64,000 nucleotides of DNA, taken from JAGGTJ01 sp964457545. Lineage in GTDB: Bacteria; Desulfobacterota; DSM-4660; Desulfatiglandales; Desulfatiglandaceae. How positions within the stretch are numbered: position 1 is the stretch's first letter; each line of letters begins with the position of its first letter. This document shows positions 1 to 8,682 of this stretch, one piece after another. The stretch covers positions 1 to 64,000 of the forward strand of contig CAYWEN010000004.1 of the NCBI GenBank assembly GCA_964457545.1, in the 5' to 3' direction. The notes under the pieces were generated by a model. It ran no database searches. It was not told the DNA's origin and saw only the letters and a program-made list of their open reading frames with translations. The translations under genes were made by a program, and so were the position numbers.

Positions 1-439
1 TGCAATATTTACCTTTTTTACAGGCCGCAGAAACAAACCTGAAAAGAGTTTAACGGTTGGCAAGGGCCTGTCTGGCCTCATGTTTTTTAATATCGTGACA
101 TAATTAATAATACCAATATATTGCGATTGTCAAGTAAAAAAATCTATATATAGTATAACTATGTGTTGTTGCAGAAGAAATTATTGCAAGGCAATATGTG
201 GTTTGCATTTATAATCTATATATAACCATTCAGACAGGGCGCTTCAGATTTGATGAAAGTTTTTTTCTGTGATATTACTTGGTCCTTGTTCATAAACAAG
301 AGGGTTTGTTCGGGGTCAGGGTATGTCAAAGATTTGATTGCGGCAATGTATTTCAAATATCAGGGCATAACAATGCAGACAAAACTAACTGTTACCCCCC
401 CGGTCTGTTTTATGGATAGATAATAGTTACGGAGTCCTT
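1..439. other. intergenic region upstream of the MscS-type gene
   Basis: No convincing complete gene is present. On the minus strand an open frame begins at an ATG at 79-81 and runs off the left edge (27 codons, M-R-P-D-R-P-L-P-T-V-K-L-F...). It could be the 5' end of a divergent gene, but it has no clear ribosome binding site. The stretch 85-240 is very AT-rich and holds a promoter-like pair listed separately. A GGAG lies 5 bases before the ATG at 440. Confidence 0.4.
127..154 (+). promoter_or_regulatory. possible sigma70 promoter (TTGTCA-N16-TATAGT)
   Basis: TTGTCA at 127-132 and TATAGT at 149-154 each differ from consensus at one position and are 16 bases apart. The pair lies about 285 bases before the MscS-type start, so it would give a long leader. 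The local AT-richness makes chance matches likely. Confidence 0.3.
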
Positions 440-2728
440 ATGTACAAAAAAAATATTCCGGCTTGCTTGATCGTTTTTCTTCTTGTTCTGTTGTCACCCT
501 GTGTCATAAAGGCAGAATTGCCTCCTCTTTCAGGTGCTATTGATAAGGGGCTGTACAAAGGCCGGAGCAAAGAGATAATAGCGGTTATCAATAAACGCCA
601 GGATATGGCAGACAGATTGATAGCCGAGGTAAAAGACATCCTCTCGCAGTCCTCTGCTGTTAATATAAAAACAAGGGCCCTGATAGAAAATACGCTGGAG
701 GCCCTTCAAGGATTGTCCTTTCAATTAACAGGGCTTAAATCAGAGGTCAAAAGGCCTGTTGATTTTCCGTTTACCATAGCTGCACTGGGACTTCCTCCTT
801 ATCCGCTTGAAGCATTTGAAAGCAGAATAAATCTCCTTTACAAGCTTGAACAGCAGCTTTCAGAGGGAAAACAGAGGCAGAAGGATTATGATGAAAAAAC
901 AGATGTACTGGAAAACAATCTGAAATCTCTGTTCCTTGAGTACACAAAACTAAAGGCTATGCACCCCAGCAGTATTACAGCGTATATGAAATTGGCCCGG
1001 ATACTGAGTTTGCAGGTTGAATATGCCCTGCTCCAGATAAAAAAGGCCAAGAATGAAAAATATCTTTCTTACCTTGCAGAACTGCATGCAAAAGATTTGA
1101 AACAGATAAAAAGCATTTTTGACAGTTTAAAGATAACAAAGGAGAACATAGAAAAGGCGAAAAAAGAAAAGGATATTGTTGCTGTCAGAGAGAAAAAAGA
1201 AATAACAAAATTGGATGAAAAGTACAGACAGGCAAGTAAAAGTGCAATTGTTTCCGAAATAAAGCTTGATAATATTATAAAAAGACTTTCTTCCAACGGA
1301 TTGAGTAAATCTGTGATTCAGCTTTTGCGTGCAGAAAAAGACAGACTTGAGATTGTTATTCAAGGCTATCACATCACACAACAGAATATCAAGCAGGAAA
1401 AACTTGCCCTGAACCTTGGAAGAATTGAATCCTCATTTCAGTATGACTGGATCGCTACTTATGCGGCTTTTCCAAAGGCTAAAAAGCCTGCAGAATTTAT
1501 AGAAACGTCCATAAAACTTATGGATGATCTGGCTGCAGGTTATGAAAGACTTACACAGCAGATTATAGATATAAGCAGAACAAAATCCGATCTGGTCAAA
1601 AAGGTGACCGTGCTAAAGAGCTATAAAGGGAATATCTCCAAAAGAGCTATGTACAACATATCTTCTCAATTACACAGGATCCTCAATCTGACAGATTCTC
1701 TTTTCCTTAAAACAACTGAAAACAAATACAAATTTGAGGAGTTGAAGAACAGGATAAGTTGCATTGTCAATCTTATGCGGAACAGGGCCACTTGGTTAGA
1801 CCGCCTACATGTCTGGAGCAAGAACTATCTGTACAAAGGCATGGAAAATATCAAAGGAGTTGCATATTATCCATTGATTACATTGGGGAATACAAATGTA
1901 ACCCTTATCAGTATTTTCAAGGTGATATTTTTGCTGTTTGCCGGCATTGCAGCTCTTAAAATCATCAGAAAAAAATTAGCTGTCATACTTTTTAGAAAGT
2001 TTCATCTGTCTTACGGTGCAGTTAATTCTATCACGACATTGGGTTATTATGCATCCTTGGTACTGGTTGCGCTTATTGCCATGTCTACTGCAGGGCTTGA
2101 TCTTAGTCAGCTGAGTATTATATTGGGTGCCCTTGGTGTTGGCGTTGGTTTTGGACTTCAGACTGTAGCCAACAACTTCATAAGCGGTCTTATCCTGTTA
2201 ACAGAACGTTCCATCCGTGTAGGAGATATTGTAACCATAGAGAACAATATTACCGGTGAGGTAAGAAACCTTGCCATAAGGGCCACTGTAATAAGAACAT
2301 ATGATGGAGAAGATATTATTGTCCCCAATTCAGAATTTATTTCCAACAAGGTTCGAACATGGACATATGGCGATGACTGGCGAAGACTGAAAATAAGTTT
2401 TGGTGTCTCTTACGATGCAGACCCTGAAAGGGTAAGGAATATTGCCATTGATGTTGCGAGAGAGGTTAAAACCACCGTAGAAGATGAAGATCATCCCATA
2501 AGAATACGATTTGAAGGATTCGGAGATAACAGCCTGAACTTCTCTATAAAGGTATGGTGCCGTATGACCCGTCTCAGGGGATATTCAGGTTTGATCAGTG
2601 ATTATTACTTTGCGCTGTTCAAAAAACTTAAGGAGGCGGATATTGAGATACCTTTCCCTCAGAGAGACGTTCATCTCAGGTCTGTGTCATCCGATATCTT
2701 GCAATCCTTCAAGAAGGAAGACAAATAA
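440..2728 (+). CDS. large MscS-family mechanosensitive ion channel
   Basis: Predicted inner-membrane channel that opens under membrane tension to release small solutes during osmotic downshock. The 762-residue protein starts with a signal peptide (residues 1-25, ending near V-I-K-A-E). About 450 residues rich in Lys/Glu and predicted coiled coil follow, probably periplasmic. Transmembrane helices begin near residue 495. The MscS pore helix and beta domain follow, recognisable by the glycine-rich G-V-G-V-G-F-G-L-Q stretch and the downstream E-R-S-I-R-V-G-D-I-V motif. It is much longer than minimal MscS (about 290 residues), resembling the MscK/YbdG-like large class in architecture only. The start is supported by GGAG 5 bases upstream. 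No operon partner is evident; the antiporter gene follows after 159 bases. The family call is firm, the gating stimulus is inferred. Confidence 0.9.
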   Translation: MYKKNIPACLIVFLLVLLSPCVIKAELPPLSGAIDKGLYKGRSKEIIAVINKRQDMADRLIAEVKDILSQSSAVNIKTRALIENTLEALQGLSFQLTGLKSEVKRPVDFPFTIAALGLPPYPLEAFESRINLLYKLEQQLSEGKQRQKDYDEKTDVLENNLKSLFLEYTKLKAMHPSSITAYMKLARILSLQVEYALLQIKKAKNEKYLSYLAELHAKDLKQIKSIFDSLKITKENIEKAKKEKDIVAVREKKEITKLDEKYRQASKSAIVSEIKLDNIIKRLSSNGLSKSVIQLLRAEKDRLEIVIQGYHITQQNIKQEKLALNLGRIESSFQYDWIATYAAFPKAKKPAEFIETSIKLMDDLAAGYERLTQQIIDISRTKSDLVKKVTVLKSYKGNISKRAMYNISSQLHRILNLTDSLFLKTTENKYKFEELKNRISCIVNLMRNRATWLDRLHVWSKNYLYKGMENIKGVAYYPLITLGNTNVTLISIFKVIFLLFAGIAALKIIRKKLAVILFRKFHLSYGAVNSITTLGYYASLVLVALIAMSTAGLDLSQLSIILGALGVGVGFGLQTVANNFISGLILLTERSIRVGDIVTIENNITGEVRNLAIRATVIRTYDGEDIIVPNSEFISNKVRTWTYGDDWRRLKISFGVSYDADPERVRNIAIDVAREVKTTVEDEDHPIRIRFEGFGDNSLNFSIKVWCRMTRLRGYSGLISDYYFALFKKLKEADIEIPFPQRDVHLRSVSSDILQSFKKEDK

Positions 2729-2887
2729 ATAATTATGATGTCAATCCATAGATAAGATGTCTTGTTCAGACGACATCAAGGTATGCAAAAGACCTGACCG
2801 GTATTTTAAGGTTTAGGATTTGGGTCCGATGATGCAGGCAAAACAAGCATTAATGGATGGAGACTGATTGGCAGGGGATACAAGATT

Positions 2888-3889
2888 ATGAATACTGTTA
2901 TGTGTCTTAATGTGTTGATCTGCATGGTTGGTTTTGGGCTGCTATATTGGGGCGCAGAATGGCTTGTAAAGGGATCATCCAGCCTTGCTTCAGATTTTGG
3001 AATAAGCCCTATTGTTATCGGTCTTACCGTGGTTGCCTTTGGAACATCTGCACCTGAACTGGTGGTCAGTCTTGTTTCAGCCATTAATGGCAAAAACATG
3101 CTTGCAGTTGGAAATGTGGTAGGCAGCAACATATTGAACATAACCCTGGTGCTTGGAATGGTATGTATGCTTAGGCCTATGACAGTACAACGATCTGTTA
3201 TCACACGTGATATTCCAATAATGCTGGGGATTTCCATCTATCTTGTTGTTATATGTTCAGATTCAGAACTGAGCAGGTCTGACGGCATCACCCTGTTCAC
3301 ATTCAGCATATTATATACGCTTTTCAACTACTATGTTTCAGTCAACAGTTACAAAAATCTGCCACTTGAAGTTACAGAAACCTCATTTGCTGGTACAGAA
3401 AAAAAGGCTTCATCCAAGAGACATCTGACAAATATCCTGCTGATTGTTACAGGAATAGCAGGTGTTATATATGGAGCACAGCTTGTTGTAGATTCCTCCG
3501 TAAAAATAATGTCTGTCCTGGAGGTCAGTGAAAAGTTTATTGGCCTTACAATAGTAGCCTTTGGTACATCTCTCCCCGAGCTTGCCACATCTGTTGTTGC
3601 CGGCATAAGAAAGGAAACAGATATAGGTATAGGCAACCTTATAGGCAGCAATGTCTTCAACATATCAAGTGTGCTTGGCTTGACCTCCATTGTAAGACCA
3701 ATATCTTTTACAGGGGGGATTGTCAAAAACGGATTAATTGCAGACTTCTCCATCATGATAGTAGTAAGTGCCTTGCCATGGGCAATTATGCTGAAAACCC
3801 GCTGCCTTTCACGTAAAAGTGGAGGAGTTCTCCTCTTTTGTTACATCTGTTTTATCATCTACCTGTATTTTTTCAGAAACATGGGATAA
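2888..3889 (+). CDS. calcium/sodium antiporter, CaCA family (YrbG-like)
   Basis: Inner-membrane cation exchanger, 333 residues, predicted to move Ca2+ (or another cation) against Na+ or H+. It shows the duplicated structure of the Ca2+:cation antiporter superfamily. The first alpha repeat carries A-F-G-T-S-A-P-E-L near residues 54-62, followed by G-N-V-V-G-S-N. The second carries A-F-G-T-S-L-P-E-L near residue 224, followed by G-N-L-I-G-S-N. The acidic residue of each G-T-S-x-P-E motif, which coordinates the ion, is intact. Around ten hydrophobic helices span the protein. An AGGGGA lies about 10 bases before the chosen ATG; Met5 is an alternative start. It converges on the minus-strand hydrogenase-like operon, with 76 bases between the stop codons and no strong terminator visible there. 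Confidence 0.92.
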   Translation: MNTVMCLNVLICMVGFGLLYWGAEWLVKGSSSLASDFGISPIVIGLTVVAFGTSAPELVVSLVSAINGKNMLAVGNVVGSNILNITLVLGMVCMLRPMTVQRSVITRDIPIMLGISIYLVVICSDSELSRSDGITLFTFSILYTLFNYYVSVNSYKNLPLEVTETSFAGTEKKASSKRHLTNILLIVTGIAGVIYGAQLVVDSSVKIMSVLEVSEKFIGLTIVAFGTSLPELATSVVAGIRKETDIGIGNLIGSNVFNISSVLGLTSIVRPISFTGGIVKNGLIADFSIMIVVSALPWAIMLKTRCLSRKSGGVLLFCYICFIIYLYFFRNMG

Positions 3890-3965
3890 TTGCCCTGTTC
3901 CTCGTTTTCTTGCATGCCCCTGAAGTGCGGACATAGAGGTAGACTGCTGCATACATACCAAGACC

Positions 3966-6101
3966 CTATGATGCAGTCATGGCAATGAAAAGGAACAGTA
4001 TGAGGACAAAGAGCATATATCCTGCATAGGTGTTTATTTTTCCGCCATGTATGCGTGCCAGGGTATTGGCGGTCCACGTTGCAGCACTTGCAAATGGCCG
4101 GAGGATCAGTCTGTCTGTCAGGTGTATCTCTCTGCGTTTGCGGCTGATGGCCATCCTAAAATGCTCTGCAATGGTTTTCTGTCGATCTACTGTTTTGGTA
4201 GCGAGGATGGCCTCAAAAATCACCCTGACCGGTTGTGCAAAACCAGTTGCAGTATATGTCATCTCAGGTGAAAGATATCTTACTCCGCCATCCCATCTCG
4301 GCCGGTATTTTACCTTGCGAAACCTGCCGGCAATAAAATGAACCAGAATGGCAGAAGTAACAAGCATGAATATGAGAGTCACAAACATGTATGATGTGGA
4401 CATCACAAATACTACCGGATTTTTTTTCCCGCCACGATGGATAACGGCAAGGCCCCGTCCCGGTACGGCACCGCGGCCTATCTGTGCTCCAAGATTGTGA
4501 AAATCGGCTACAAACTGTTTTGGCAGTCTGGTTTGCTGCGAGGCATTATTATCATAAAACAGGGGGGGAACAAGCACATCAGCGCCGCTGACATGGGTTA
4601 TTGGCATTACAGCCTTGTCAATAACGGGAATTACATAGGTTGGCAATACACCAAGAGCAAGGCATACGAATGCAAGAAAGGCCATTGGAGCAAGGGCTGT
4701 ACGGCCTGTTTCCCGTGCGTTTTTTATTGTATTTGAACGCGGCATACCGAGAAAAGCCATGGCAAAGGCGCGAACAAAACATGTTACAGCAAGACCTGCA
4801 GTAAGAGCCAGGCCCGCTCCTGCTGCAACAAAGGCAACCTTAACACCAAAAGATGATATCTCTACGCTACGCAAAAGTGCTTGAAGGGTAAGCCATTCGC
4901 TTACAAAGCCGTTAAATGGAGGCATGGCAGAAATGGACAAGGCACCAATCAAAACAAAAAGGCCTGTCCATGGCATCTGTTTTAGCAGTCCGCCGAGACG
5001 ATCAAGGTCTCTGGTTTTGGTAGATGCCTCTGCCTCTCCAACTCCCATAAAAAGCAGGGTTTTAAAAACCGAGTGATTGAGTAAATGGTAAAAAGAGGCA
5101 ATAAAGGCCATTGCAGCCGCGATTCTGTGGTTGGTTGCAATAAACAGGGTACCTGCGCCAAATGCGGTAATAACAATACCTGCATTTTCAATGGAACTGT
5201 GGGCAAGCAGGGCCTTGAAATCGTTTTCAATGGTAGCATACAGTATCCCTATCAGGGCAGTAATGGTTCCTGTGATCAGTATTATAATACCTGCTGTTGT
5301 TTGGGTTACAGGCATGACAGATGCATTAATCCGTACAATACCATACAATCCCATGTTCAAAGTTGCTCCGGCAATAAGCGGGATAAAGGCAGAAGGGGCA
5401 GAGACATATGCCTGTGATACCCAGAAATTCAAGGGAATCAGACCTGCCTTCACCCCGAACCCAAAAAATGACAAAAGGAATATTGCCCATCTCATCCCTG
5501 TTTCTATACCCGGACTGCCTGCCCTGATGGCATCAAAACTTAATGACCCAACAGTTCCTGCCAACAGTAACAATGCAATCAAAACTGCAAGTGTGCCTGT
5601 CTCCCCTATTGCAAGCATCAAATATCCTGCTCGTTCCCTGGCGTTCATGGTAATCATAAGATATATGATAATTGACATGATTTCCCATGCAACAAGGAAC
5701 AAGAAGATATTTGAGGCAATAGGAATCATTGTAAGGGAAATCAGCAAGATCAGATACAGCGAGGCAGAGACATGTGGAAAGAGACAATCTTTATGCAGCC
5801 GGTTTGCTGCAAAAATTGAGGCAGGCATGGCAACCAGGGCAGTTACTGCAAGAAAAAAGGCTGCAAGACGGTCAATAGAGACAGTTAACGAGCCTATGCC
5901 CGGGATAATCCACAGTGAGGCATGAAAGGAATTACCGGTAAGCAGAACAACTGTCCCACATATAAAAACAAATAAAGATCCCATACATCCAAACAGGGCA
6001 AATAAACGGAAGGTATTTTTACCAGAAAAAAATATCGTTGCCAGTATTCCTGCAAAATATAACAAAAGACCTGTTGTCAGCAGGGACGCTACAGAAATCA
6101 T
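3966..6101 (-). CDS. HyfB-like proton-pumping membrane subunit of hydrogenase-related complex
   Basis: Antiporter-like membrane subunit (Proton_antipo_M, the NuoL/HyfB family) of the group 4 hydrogenase-related complex encoded upstream; it should translocate protons or Na+. The 711-residue protein has about 14-16 transmembrane helices and the family's buried charged residues, including a K-A-G-L-I-P-L stretch near residue 217 and a helix with W-E-I-M near 140. After residue 590 a hydrophilic stretch precedes a last C-terminal helix, as in HyfB. It is the last gene of the operon, 191 bases after the small-subunit gene, with AAGGAG before the ATG. Its distance from the two other pump-type genes and its last position are unlike E. 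coli hyf, where hyfB precedes hyfC. Ion specificity cannot be read from sequence. Confidence 0.88.
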   Translation of the reverse strand: MISVASLLTTGLLLYFAGILATIFFSGKNTFRLFALFGCMGSLFVFICGTVVLLTGNSFHASLWIIPGIGSLTVSIDRLAAFFLAVTALVAMPASIFAANRLHKDCLFPHVSASLYLILLISLTMIPIASNIFLFLVAWEIMSIIIYLMITMNARERAGYLMLAIGETGTLAVLIALLLLAGTVGSLSFDAIRAGSPGIETGMRWAIFLLSFFGFGVKAGLIPLNFWVSQAYVSAPSAFIPLIAGATLNMGLYGIVRINASVMPVTQTTAGIIILITGTITALIGILYATIENDFKALLAHSSIENAGIVITAFGAGTLFIATNHRIAAAMAFIASFYHLLNHSVFKTLLFMGVGEAEASTKTRDLDRLGGLLKQMPWTGLFVLIGALSISAMPPFNGFVSEWLTLQALLRSVEISSFGVKVAFVAAGAGLALTAGLAVTCFVRAFAMAFLGMPRSNTIKNARETGRTALAPMAFLAFVCLALGVLPTYVIPVIDKAVMPITHVSGADVLVPPLFYDNNASQQTRLPKQFVADFHNLGAQIGRGAVPGRGLAVIHRGGKKNPVVFVMSTSYMFVTLIFMLVTSAILVHFIAGRFRKVKYRPRWDGGVRYLSPEMTYTATGFAQPVRVIFEAILATKTVDRQKTIAEHFRMAISRKRREIHLTDRLILRPFASAATWTANTLARIHGGKINTYAGYMLFVLILFLFIAMTAS

Positions 6102-6292
6102 GTTATTTGACTCCTTTTCTTGTAAATCAAAAGATGAGAGTTCTTCCCTTTGGAGTTACAGTTGTGTTATTGATTATGAAAACACATTGCGACTTTGCAG
6201 CAGTATCATACAAAGGTATATGCGGCAGGTAAGACAGGTAACAGTTAAGTTATCCAGCAAGTTGCCACAGTCCTCTTAAAAAAGGCCATTTA

Positions 6293-7039
6293 TTACATCT
6301 GTTCAGGAGCGGCGGGGGTATGCACGTCTGAAAAAACGGTATTTCGGCCTGTTACAGTAAGCAGACCGTGCAAAATGGCAAGAGGTGGAGGTGGACAACC
6401 AGGGACTTCTGCATCAACGGGCAGGATCTCTGAAACACCGGCATAGGTGACAAAATCAGGGCCAAAGACACCCCCACAAAGGGCACAGGCACCCACAGCC
6501 ATAACCCGTTTAGGTGCAGGCATGGCTTCATAGGCCTTTAATAAAGGGAGTTTCATATGTTCTGTAACCGGGCCGACTACAATGAGAAGATCTGCCTTGC
6601 GAGGTGTTGGCGTTATAAAAAAACCCAGCCTGTGCATATTATAGAAAGGATTGTTCAAAAGTTTGAGTTCGTTAATACATGCCCCGCAATCTCCGGCATC
6701 AAGCACCCGTATATGTACAGATGATCTGAATGCCTTTGGGAAAACATCCGATCCATCCTTCATCCTTGCCCACTCAAAGTCTGCCTTCCACGGGACAGGT
6801 TCTTTTATATCTCTTGCACACCTGTAACAGTGGATGCACCGCTCATATTCTACATCTATGCCGTTTTCCGTTTTTACCAAGGCGCCTGTTGGACAGCGTA
6901 AACGCAGGTCTTCAGGAAAATCTCTACCACCTAATCCTTTTGGCAATCCAGGAGTGATTCCAAGGGTATTATCCTGTTTTTCTGGATAAGGTGTGGTAAC
7001 GATTCCGGTCTGTAATCCCTTTATAACCCATCTGATCAT
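6293..7039 (-). CDS. hydrogenase-like small subunit (NuoB/HyfI family) with N-terminal ferredoxin segment
   Basis: Electron-transfer subunit carrying iron-sulfur clusters on the cytoplasmic side of the complex. In the 248 residues two parts are visible. Residues 45-78 hold one [4Fe-4S] motif (Cys49, then Cys68-x2-Cys71-x2-Cys74), as in half of a NuoI/HyfH ferredoxin. Residues 108-225 form a NuoB/HyfI-like domain with Cys118-x2-Cys121, Cys185 and Cys215 placed as ligands of the proximal [4Fe-4S] cluster, and an extra Cys188. The proximal cluster is therefore kept although the Ni-Fe site in the large subunit is lost. AGGAG stands 8 bases before the ATG. Separate HyfH and HyfI proteins are the rule in formate hydrogenlyase-type complexes; here they appear fused and shortened. 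Confidence 0.88.
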   Translation of the reverse strand: MIRWVIKGLQTGIVTTPYPEKQDNTLGITPGLPKGLGGRDFPEDLRLRCPTGALVKTENGIDVEYERCIHCYRCARDIKEPVPWKADFEWARMKDGSDVFPKAFRSSVHIRVLDAGDCGACINELKLLNNPFYNMHRLGFFITPTPRKADLLIVVGPVTEHMKLPLLKAYEAMPAPKRVMAVGACALCGGVFGPDFVTYAGVSEILPVDAEVPGCPPPPLAILHGLLTVTGRNTVFSDVHTPAAPEQM

Positions 7040-7100
7040 TTATTTGCTCCTGAATCGGTTTTAACCCTTTAAAATACTCTTTGCTGTTTGTAAAAACAGC

Positions 7101-8678
7101 CTATCTGTCATTTTCCGCCACTGATAGTCCAAATGTAGCGAGGATAATAGGAAAATCCTGAAAGGCAAAATTCTCTGAGGCAAAATGGAATCCGTGCCAG
7201 TTGGCAAATGAGGGGGATATTATCCGGTACCTGTTGATGATTCCTTTCTCGTCAATACGAATCCAGTGCCATGATGCGCCACGCGGTGTCTCAATACCTG
7301 CAAATGATATCCCTGGCCTGATTTTGCAGGAGGAGATGATGTCTCCCCTTGATAACATATCAACGGTCTGTTCCATAATATAAAAAGATTCTCCTAATTC
7401 ATCAAACAGTATACGAAGCCTTGCATAACTGTCTCCCTCTTTTTCACAGGGCACACCAAAATCAACCTCATTGTATATACAGTAGGGCTGTATAAGTCTG
7501 AGATCATTATTACATTTTGATCCGCGGGCCACAGGTCCTACCATACCGTACTCTTCTGCCTGATCCTTTGCAACAATGCCTACTTCCTCGATACGGTCCA
7601 GAAAACTGCTGGTGTTGGACAGGAGTTTCTCAATACCCTTTGCTGTCTGGACAATTTTGTTGAGTTTGGTAATGGCTTGTCTGCATGCTGTATCATCCAC
7701 ATTCTTACTAAGTCCGCCCGGAACTGCCAGACCGAAGAGATAGCGGTGACCGGCAAGTATATTGGCAAGTCTGAGTACCTCTTCTTCAAGAATAGCCATC
7801 TGGTTGGCGGCAACTACAAGACCGGTAGAGTTACATACAGCCTCAATGGTTCCGAGATGACTTCTGAAACGTTCCATTTCTGCAAAAAAGACACGCAGAA
7901 TCTGTGCTCGCTCAGGAACAGTTACATTACATAGCCTTTCAACCGCCATACAAAAGGCAAGGCCGTGAGAAAAGGCAGTAGTGCCTGCAAAACGTTCAGA
8001 TAACAGGAGGACATCATGATACATGCGTCCTTCCGCCTTTTTTTCTACTCCCCGGTATTTAAAAAAAAGCCTTGGAGATGCACAAAGAACTTCTTCTCCT
8101 ATTGTTTCCAGTTGAAAGTATACAGATTCCGCATCTCCGGAAAACACGGGGCCTACAGGCATAACAAAGGCTCCCGGAGCGGTGAGGATCCTTTTTGGGT
8201 GCCAGTCAGGTTTTGGCCTGTGCACGGGAATAACATCTTTCGGGTCAAAACCTCTGCGCATAGGTTCCAGTCCCTCTTGCCAAACATCATCGTGCAGGAT
8301 AAAGTCCCCGAGACGTGGATGGCCCTCAAAAGTTATCCCAAAGAGATCTTCTGCCTCACGCTCATGCCAGTCAGCAGCATGGATATATCTGCTTACACTT
8401 TTAAAACCCCTTTTTTCAAGAGGTGAGCTGACCTTTGCCAGGAGAGAGCCCTGTTTTTTCTTGCCTGTGAAAAGATAGTAAAGATCCCACTGGTCAGTAT
8501 TTTCTTCAACAATCAGGCCGGAAAAACAATAATCTTTTTTATGAAACAACCAGTCACATACAAGAGGAATCTGTTCACACCTGCATTGGAATTCGGCACT
8601 TTCCGGATATGTATTATGATTGATCCTGATATCAGGCCATATAGATTGTGCCTGCTCAATAACCTCTTGAATTTTCAT
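7101..8678 (-). CDS. hydrogenase-like large subunit lacking Ni-Fe ligands (NuoC-NuoD/HyfG family, Ehr type)
   Basis: 525-residue homologue of HyfG/HycE: residues 1-150 correspond to NuoC (30-kDa subunit) and residues 165-525 to NuoD/hydrogenase large subunit. In true [NiFe] hydrogenases the metal is held by R-x-C-G-x-C near the start and D-P-C-x-x-C near the end of this domain. Here those positions read R229-F-A231-G-T-T234 and G517-L-S519-V-A-E522, so all four cysteines are gone. It cannot hold a Ni-Fe centre, as in energy-converting hydrogenase-related (Ehr) complexes and complex I. The start at 8678 is chosen because GGAGG lies 6 bases upstream and the preceding gene stops at 8683; an open frame reaches back to 8780 inside that gene. 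Its electron donor and acceptor are unknown; quinone is one possibility by analogy with NuoD. Confidence 0.9.
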   Translation of the reverse strand: MKIQEVIEQAQSIWPDIRINHNTYPESAEFQCRCEQIPLVCDWLFHKKDYCFSGLIVEENTDQWDLYYLFTGKKKQGSLLAKVSSPLEKRGFKSVSRYIHAADWHEREAEDLFGITFEGHPRLGDFILHDDVWQEGLEPMRRGFDPKDVIPVHRPKPDWHPKRILTAPGAFVMPVGPVFSGDAESVYFQLETIGEEVLCASPRLFFKYRGVEKKAEGRMYHDVLLLSERFAGTTAFSHGLAFCMAVERLCNVTVPERAQILRVFFAEMERFRSHLGTIEAVCNSTGLVVAANQMAILEEEVLRLANILAGHRYLFGLAVPGGLSKNVDDTACRQAITKLNKIVQTAKGIEKLLSNTSSFLDRIEEVGIVAKDQAEEYGMVGPVARGSKCNNDLRLIQPYCIYNEVDFGVPCEKEGDSYARLRILFDELGESFYIMEQTVDMLSRGDIISSCKIRPGISFAGIETPRGASWHWIRIDEKGIINRYRIISPSFANWHGFHFASENFAFQDFPIILATFGLSVAENDR

Positions 8679-8682
8679 GGTA

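Noticed and set aside
1..81. 5' end of a divergent gene at the left edge
   Set aside because: Only 27 codons are visible, with no ribosome binding site or recognisable motif. Recorded in the region note only.
2737..2777. Hairpin GATGTC...GACATC after the MscS-type gene
   Set aside because: Only six base pairs with a 10-base loop and no T tract; too weak to call a terminator.
5131..5925. 264-codon plus-strand open frame
   Set aside because: It lies wholly antisense to the hyfB-like gene, has no domain or binding site, and is explained by codon usage of the real gene.
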